Source: an uncultured Eubacterium sp. (GTDB lineage: Bacteria; Bacillota; Clostridia; Oscillospirales; Acutalibacteraceae). Taken from it: DNA of 16,480 nucleotides. Location of the stretch: contig CAJOER010000022.1 of assembly GCA_905233805.1 (NCBI GenBank), forward strand, positions 1 to 16,480, given 5' to 3'. This document shows, in pieces, positions 12,586-16,480 of this stretch. The translations under genes and the position numbers were made by a program. The notes below the pieces were generated by a model. That model had not been told where the DNA came from. It worked only from the letters and a program-made list of their open reading frames with translations, and ran no database searches. How positions within the stretch are numbered: position 1 is the stretch's first letter; the number at the start of each line of letters is the position of its first letter.

Positions 12586-15012
12586 ATGAATTTCAGTAAT
12601 TTTTTAAAACAGAAGGTTACCGACGCGGTAAATACCGCAGCAGGGCTTGCCCAGGAAGAAATCGAAAGAGCCAACGAGCCGAAGATAATTACCGAGGGTA
12701 TGCCCGAACTCATTAGAAAAGCTGCTGCGGAGGGCGCGGTGCTTCTTAAAAACTACGGAGTTCTTCCGCTTGAAAAGGGGACGAAGGTGTCCCTTTTTTC
12801 AAGAGTGAGCGAGGACTGGTTTTACGTAGGATACGGCTCGGGCGGCGACGTTAACAGGCCGTACGAAATCAGCCTGACGGACGGCGTGCGCTCCTGCGAC
12901 TATCTTGAACTCAACGAGGAGCTTGCCGAAATTTATCATAAATGGATTGTTGAAAATCCGGTTAATCACGGTATCTGGGGCAAGTGGCCGCTTTGTTATC
13001 CCGAAATGCCGCTGACCGACGCTATTGTAAGCCGCGCCGCAAACGTGAGCGACGTTGCTGTCGTTACAATAGGAAGAAGCGCGGGCGAGGACAGGGACAA
13101 TCTTCTTGAAAAGGGAAGTTACTATCTTACCGACGACGAGATGAAAATGCTCTTCCTCGTAACGAAATTCTTTAAAAAGGTTGTAGTTCTTCTCAACGTC
13201 GGCGGAATAATGGATATGAGCTGGCTTGAGCGTTTCGGCGCGAGAATAGACGCCGTAATGTACGTATGGCAGGGCGGTATGGAAAGCGGAAACGCGGTTG
13301 CTGACTTACTCTGCGGCAACGTCAGCCCGAGCGGAAGGCTTACGGATACGATTGCAAAAAATTACGGGGATTATCTTACCTCGGCAAACTTCGGCGGACG
13401 TAACCATAATTTCTACGCCGAGGATATATTTGTGGGCTACAGATACTTTGAAACCTTCGCGAAAAACAAGGTTGAATACCCCTTCGGTTTCGGTCTTTCA
13501 TACAGCGATTTCATCCTTTCAAAGGAGAACGTAAAGAGCGTTGACGGCGGTTTTGAAATCAGCGTTACCGTTCAGAATACGGGAAATTACGCTGCAAAGG
13601 AATGCGTTCAGGTATATATTGAAAAGCCCTGCGGAAAGCTCGGCAATCCGTTAAGGGAACTTGCGGGCTTTGCAAAGAGCAGGGAGCTTAACCCGAGAGA
13701 GAGCGAAACGCTCAATATCTTCGTTTCGGATTATTCGCTTGCGTCTTACGACGACTGCGGCGACAGCGGACACAAATTCGCCTACGTTATTGAAGAGGGT
13801 GAATATAAGTTCTTCGTCGGCAAAAACGTAAGGGACGCAGAGGAAGCGTTTACATATTATCAGGAGGAAACCGAGGTTTACGCACAGCACAAGCAGGCGG
13901 CGGCTCCCGAGATTTCGTTTGAGATAATCTGCGCGAGGGAAAAGGACGGAAAAAGAGTTGAAAACATTAAAAATTCTTTCACTCAGAAGTATGACCTCGG
14001 CGCAAGAATAATAAATAATCTCCCCGAGGATATTCCTCTTACGGGAGACGTGGGAATCAAGCTTTCCGACGTAAAGGACGGAAAGAATACGCTTGAAGAA
14101 TTCACGGCGCAGCTCAGCCTTAAAGAGCTTGAAGCGATAACGAGGGGCGACTATAAAATGGATAGCCCCCTCGGCGTAAAGGGCAACGCGGGCGCCTTCG
14201 GCGGCGTATTGCAGTCGCTGCGCGATAAGGGCGTAAAGGCGGTTACAACGACCGACGGACCTTCGGGAATAAGGCTCCGCGCTTCGTGTTCGCTTATTCC
14301 TATCGGCACTCTTCTTGCGAGCACGTTCAACACCGAGCTTGTTGAGGAGCTTTACTCCGCGCTTTCGGGCGAGATGAGGGCGAGAAAGACCGACGTTCTT
14401 CTTGCGCCGGGAATAAATATCCACAGGAATCCGCTTTGCGGACGTAATTTTGAATATTACAGCGAGGACCCGTACCTTACGGGCAAGATTGCCGCGGCAG
14501 CGGTAAGAGGTATTCAGAGCGCGGGCGGAGTTTCGGCGTGCCCGAAGCACTTCGCGTGCAACAACCAGGAATACAGGCGTAATATGAATGACTCACGCCT
14601 CAGCGAAAGAGCGCTCAGGGAAATATATCTCAGGGGCTTTGAAATCTGCGTAAAAGAGGCGCAGCCGAAGAATATTATGACCTCGTATAACAGGATTAAC
14701 GGCGTTTACGGCCATTATAATTACGACCTCTGCACTACGATACTCAGAGGCGAGTGGGGCTACGAGGGCAACGTTATGACCGACTGGTGGATGAAGAGCG
14801 AAAAGAGCCATGAGTTTGAAAACGTAAGCGACCAGGCGTACAGAGTCAGGGCGCAGGTTGACCTTCTTATGCCCGGCGGCGAAAGGGTTACTAACGGAAA
14901 GCCTGACGGAACGCTTCTTAAATCCTACGGCAAGCCGCTCGGAATTACGCTCGGCGAAATGCAGCGCAGCGCGATGAATATACTCAAAGCGGTAATTGAA
15001 CTCAGAATGTAA
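12586..15012 (+). CDS. Glycoside hydrolase family 3 beta-glucosidase, reversed domain order, cytoplasmic
   Basis: 808 residues with no signal peptide. The order is the GH3 C-type alpha/beta domain first (about 45-310: GAVLLKNYGVLPL, DVAVVTIGRSAGEDRD with likely acid/base Glu168, GNVSPSGRLTDTI, PFGFGLSYSDF). A fibronectin-III-like domain follows (about 325-400: FEISVTVQNTGNYAAKECVQ, LAGFAKS), and the (beta/alpha)8 domain is last (about 520-805: TTDGPSGIR, APGINIHRNP, ACPKHFACNN, MTSYNRING, and NVMTDWW with nucleophile Asp733). This inverted order is known in beta-glucosidases of Ruminococcus albus and Butyrivibrio fibrisolvens. It would split imported beta-glucosides, or glycosides from wall turnover. 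ATG follows TGAGGACAG, 34 bases after the LCP stop. The transcript ends at the hairpin 15038-15069. Confidence 0.93.
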   Translation: MNFSNFLKQKVTDAVNTAAGLAQEEIERANEPKIITEGMPELIRKAAAEGAVLLKNYGVLPLEKGTKVSLFSRVSEDWFYVGYGSGGDVNRPYEISLTDGVRSCDYLELNEELAEIYHKWIVENPVNHGIWGKWPLCYPEMPLTDAIVSRAANVSDVAVVTIGRSAGEDRDNLLEKGSYYLTDDEMKMLFLVTKFFKKVVVLLNVGGIMDMSWLERFGARIDAVMYVWQGGMESGNAVADLLCGNVSPSGRLTDTIAKNYGDYLTSANFGGRNHNFYAEDIFVGYRYFETFAKNKVEYPFGFGLSYSDFILSKENVKSVDGGFEISVTVQNTGNYAAKECVQVYIEKPCGKLGNPLRELAGFAKSRELNPRESETLNIFVSDYSLASYDDCGDSGHKFAYVIEEGEYKFFVGKNVRDAEEAFTYYQEETEVYAQHKQAAAPEISFEIICAREKDGKRVENIKNSFTQKYDLGARIINNLPEDIPLTGDVGIKLSDVKDGKNTLEEFTAQLSLKELEAITRGDYKMDSPLGVKGNAGAFGGVLQSLRDKGVKAVTTTDGPSGIRLRASCSLIPIGTLLASTFNTELVEELYSALSGEMRARKTDVLLAPGINIHRNPLCGRNFEYYSEDPYLTGKIAAAAVRGIQSAGGVSACPKHFACNNQEYRRNMNDSRLSERALREIYLRGFEICVKEAQPKNIMTSYNRINGVYGHYNYDLCTTILRGEWGYEGNVMTDWWMKSEKSHEFENVSDQAYRVRAQVDLLMPGGERVTNGKPDGTLLKSYGKPLGITLGEMQRSAMNILKAVIELRM

Positions 15013-15037
15013 ATAAGATTTGAGCCGAATAAACATT

Positions 15038-15069
15038 AAAAGAGGACACCCGTTTGGGTGTCCTCTTTT
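15038..15069. terminator. Terminator after the GH3 gene
   Basis: A perfect 14-bp stem (15038-15051 with 15056-15069), loop gttt, A-run on the left arm and T-run on the right, so it can work in both directions. Immediately to its right (15068 on) stands a tRNA-Val 3'-end fragment, so on the minus strand this is a tRNA end plus terminator. Confidence 0.88.
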
Positions 15070-15088
15070 GGTGGGAACAACAGGGCTC
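15068..15088 (-). pseudogene. tRNA-Val 3'-end fragment (21-bp direct repeat)
   Basis: These 21 bases are identical to 15263-15283, the CCA end, acceptor 3' strand and part of the T-arm of the intact tRNA-Val, in the same orientation. After 15088 the match stops at once (acgtct against gaacct). No tRNA body follows. It is either a relic of a second tRNA gene or an attachment-site-like duplicate. Confidence 0.8.
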
Positions 15089-15162
15089 ACGTCTAAACAT
15101 ATTCCGTGATTGAAGCATTTTGCAAGCAAAATACTAATAATCACTCCATATGTTTTTCCTCT

Positions 15163-15189
15163 CAGCGACGGTACAAGTATCCGTCGCTG
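15163..15189. repeat. 9-bp hairpin in the gene-free stretch
   Basis: CAGCGACGG (15163-15171) pairs with CCGTCGCTG (15181-15189) across a 9-base loop. It is not followed by a T-run, so probably not a terminator. It lies directly before the + strand tRNA-like fragment, but its stem is too long for an anticodon arm. The rest of 15089-15198 shows nothing I can assign. Confidence 0.5.
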
Positions 15190-15198
15190 TAAAATAAT

Positions 15199-15222
15199 GG
15201 TCACAGGTTCGAGCCCCGTCCA
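15199..15222 (+). pseudogene. tRNA T-arm fragment, inverted relative to tRNA-Val
   Basis: GGTCACAGGTTCGAGCCC at 15199-15216 is identical to the T-arm region of the intact tRNA-Val, but on the opposite strand (18-bp inverted repeat with 15278-15295). The following ccgtccat is not complementary to an acceptor I can find upstream, so no complete tRNA is formed on +. A hairpin with T-run follows, which would be the expected terminator position. Confidence 0.65.
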
Positions 15223-15226
15223 TAAG

Positions 15227-15263
15227 AACAAAAAGCCATACCCCAAAGGGTATGACCTTTTGT
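15227..15263 (-). terminator. Terminator of tRNA-Val
   Basis: Read on the minus strand directly after the CCA end, a 14-bp stem AAAAGGTCATACCC / GGGTATGGCTTTTT (two G-U pairs) with loop TTTG ends in a T-run. The + strand also forms it with two mismatches, so it could serve the tRNA-like fragment on that side too. Confidence 0.8.
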
Positions 15264-15339
15264 TGGTGGGAACAACAGGGCTCGAACCTGTGACCCCCTG
15301 CTTGTAAGGCAGGTGCTCTCCCAGCTGAGCTATGCTCCC
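15264..15339 (-). tRNA. tRNA-Val (anticodon UAC)
   Basis: A 76-base cloverleaf with encoded CCA. The acceptor GGGAGCA pairs with TGTTCCC (one G-U); the D-arm is AGCTCAGCTGGGAGAGCA; the anticodon stem CCTGC/GCAGG has loop CTTACAA, with anticodon TAC at 15306-15304; the T-arm is ACAGG TTCGAGC CCTGT; the discriminator is A. It lies 24 bases after the mrnC stop, with its own promoter and terminator. Confidence 0.96.
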
Positions 15340-15352
15340 GTCAGCGATATTA

Positions 15353-15380
15353 ATTATATCATATCATTCGCTTTTGTCAA
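15353..15380 (-). promoter_or_regulatory. tRNA-Val promoter within the end of mrnC
   Basis: On the minus strand TTGACA (15380-15375), a 16-base spacer, TATAAT (15358-15353), with extended -10 TATGA. Both boxes are perfect consensus. The -35 and spacer overlap the last codons and stop of mrnC. The transcript would start about seven bases before the mature tRNA. Confidence 0.88.
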
Positions 15381-15759
15381 GAATAATTTTAAAGAGTTCA
15401 AGCAGGCGTTTTTTCTCCCCACTGAGGTAGAGATAACCGAAGAGCGCTTCGACTCCCGTGGCGGTATGATATTCGCCGTGGGTAGCGGATTTCGGGTTGT
15501 GTCCGACCTTGGCGTTGCGCCCTCTTTTAAAGACGGTTTCTTCCTCCTCGGTGAGGTGGCTTTTTATCTTTTCATACGCTTCGGTCTGCGCCTTGGCGGA
15601 GACGAATTTTACGCTCTCATTATGCAGGTCGCCCACGGGGCGGTTTGCGTCGGAAACAAGGGTTTCGCGCACGAGCATTTCATATACCACGTCGCCGATG
15701 AACGCAAGGTTCAGAGGGCTTAACTGTTTTGGATTGATTTCATTTTCGGTAAGTTTCAT
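15364..15759 (-). CDS. mrnC: Mini-ribonuclease III
   Basis: 131 residues, the usual size for MrnC, which is an RNase III catalytic domain without the double-stranded RNA-binding domain. Visible are LAFIGDVVYEMLVR with catalytic Asp23, the segment NESVKFVSAKAQ, the basic stretch FKRGRNAKVGHNPKSA, and TGVEALFGYLYL with catalytic Glu104. It works as a dimer; in Bacillus subtilis it matures the 3' and 5' ends of 23S rRNA. Its ATG overlaps the obg stop by one base (TAATG), so the two are co-translated. In many Firmicutes mrnC sits beside cysS; pairing with obg is less usual but fits a ribosome-assembly theme. Confidence 0.94.
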   Translation of the reverse strand: MKLTENEINPKQLSPLNLAFIGDVVYEMLVRETLVSDANRPVGDLHNESVKFVSAKAQTEAYEKIKSHLTEEEETVFKRGRNAKVGHNPKSATHGEYHTATGVEALFGYLYLSGEKKRLLELFKIILDKSE

Positions 15760-16480
15760 TACGGAATATACTCAAATTCAATATCGTAGAGCGAAACGAT
15801 GTCGCCCTCCTGAATTCCTTTCTCCTTTAATGCGTCAAAAATACCGCTTTTTTCAAGCACGCGCTGCATATACTGAAGTGCCTCGTAGTCCTCGGTATCA
15901 ATTCCCTTGAGAACCTTCGGGAACCAGTCCGCCTCGACGAGATAATAATTATCCTCAACCTCGGTGATTTTAAAGCCGGTGCTGTTTTTGATAATCGACT
16001 CGACGGGAATTTCCTCGGTTTCGTACTCTTTGACCGGGGGCAGGTCTTTAAGCTTGTTCCACACGGCGTTCATAAGCTCCTGCGTACCCTCGAGAATAGG
16101 CGCGCAGATTGAGTAATACTCGTAGCCCTTGCTTTCAACGTAGTTTTTAAACTCTTCAATCTGTTCGGGCTCCGCCATATCTATTTTATTACCCGCAACA
16201 AGCATAGGGCATTCGGCGAGGTCGGGGTTGAATTTTACAAGCTCGGCATTGAGTTTTTCAAAATCCTCCTTCGGGTCGCGTCCCTCGGAGCCGGAAACGT
16301 CTACAATATGGATAAGAAGGCGGCAGCGTTCAACGTGGCGCAGAAACTGATGGCCGAGGCCGATACCCTCGCTCGCGCCCTCGATAAGACCGGGGATGTC
16401 CGCAATAACGAAGCTGTTGCCCTCGCCCATTGATACCACGCCGAGGTTCGGCACGAGGGTAGTGAAATGATAGTCGGCAA
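15759..16480 (-). CDS. obg: Obg GTPase (50S assembly), C-terminal part
   Basis: The frame runs to the window edge, so the N-terminal glycine-rich Obg domain and the G1 loop are outside; about 240 residues are visible. The first ones, ADYHFTTLVPNLGVV, contain the G2 Thr pair. Then come G3 DIPGLIEGAS, the Obg-type EGIGLGHQFLRHVERC, G4 NKID and G5 SICAP. The last 75 residues form the OCT domain (GFKITEVEDNYYLVEA, ALKEKGIQEGDIVSLYDIEF), which separates Obg from related GTPases. The GTG near 16454 is internal Val and not a start. Obg is an essential GTPase in large-subunit maturation and stress signalling. Confidence 0.95.
   Translation of the reverse strand, partial: ADYHFTTLVPNLGVVSMGEGNSFVIADIPGLIEGASEGIGLGHQFLRHVERCRLLIHIVDVSGSEGRDPKEDFEKLNAELVKFNPDLAECPMLVAGNKIDMAEPEQIEEFKNYVESKGYEYYSICAPILEGTQELMNAVWNKLKDLPPVKEYETEEIPVESIIKNSTGFKITEVEDNYYLVEADWFPKVLKGIDTEDYEALQYMQRVLEKSGIFDALKEKGIQEGDIVSLYDIEFEYIP

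Noticed and set aside
13651..14550. 299-codon open frame on the minus strand inside the GH3 gene
   Set aside because: Antisense shadow of a clearly coding GH3 region; composition very rich in Arg and Leu, no domain, no ribosome site.
14593..15246. 217-codon minus-strand frame across the GH3 end and tRNA relics
   Set aside because: It crosses a terminator and tRNA fragments. Its N-terminal peptide (TGLEPVT) is the usual false translation of tRNA sequence.
15110..15307. 65-codon + frame over the tRNA
   Set aside because: Contains the false tRNA-derived peptides VTGSSPV and GTTGLEPVT; it is not a gene.
16452..16454. GTG as start of the obg frame
   Set aside because: Sequence further upstream to the window edge continues the Obg family (FTTLVPNLGVV), so the gene is cut by the edge and does not start here.

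Overview
The window looks like a chromosome segment of a low-to-mid GC Gram-positive anaerobe, most likely a Ruminococcus-like member of the Oscillospiraceae (Clostridia). The basis is AGGAGG/GAGGTG ribosome sites, sigma-A promoters with extended -10 (TGn) elements, a class B sortase with an SPKTG substrate, a permuted family 3 glycosidase of the type known from rumen Firmicutes, and the obg-mrnC pair. This is inference from gene content; there is no rRNA here to settle it.

Layout. 1-467 (+): 3' end of pnp (PNPase KH and S1 domains), closed by a perfect 15-bp hairpin terminator. 537-3056 (-): an operon read leftward from a clear promoter at 3155-3183: NfeD-like protein, SPFH/band-7 protein, PspC-domain protein, a hairpin, then two small membrane-protein frames that may be one gene split by a one-base shift. 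3379-3663 (+): a small three-helix PQ-loop (SemiSWEET-like) membrane protein with its own promoter, convergent with and overlapping the MATE gene. 3652-5906 (-): rsmA/ksgA followed by a MATE exporter. 6047-9636 (+): two overlapping half-size ABC exporter genes that together form a heterodimeric exporter with one degenerate ATP site. The promoters of ksgA and the exporter are divergent, and their -35 boxes lie in the two arms of one palindrome.

9788-15012 (+): a cell-envelope cluster. It begins with a promoter and a secreted, Glu-rich and Thr-rich protein ending in an SPKTG sorting signal. An intrinsic terminator (probably attenuating) follows, then a class B sortase, a LytR-CpsA-Psr (LCP) gene in two overlapping frames with a very His-rich cytoplasmic segment, and an 808-residue cytoplasmic GH3 beta-glucosidase with reversed domain order. 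The sortase is probably the enzyme that anchors its upstream neighbour to the wall. The LCP protein would attach secondary polymers to peptidoglycan if its frame is really intact.

15013-15263: no protein gene, but two tRNA-derived fragments and several hairpins. 15264-16480 (-): tRNA-Val(UAC) with its own consensus promoter inside the 3' end of mrnC, then mrnC (Mini-RNase III) and the C-terminal two thirds of obg, cut by the window edge.

Most genes are ordinary housekeeping or transport genes. The points most worth a second look are the split LCP gene with its His-rich repeat, the sortase/SPKTG pair, the tRNA relics at 15068-15230, and the palindromic divergent promoter.
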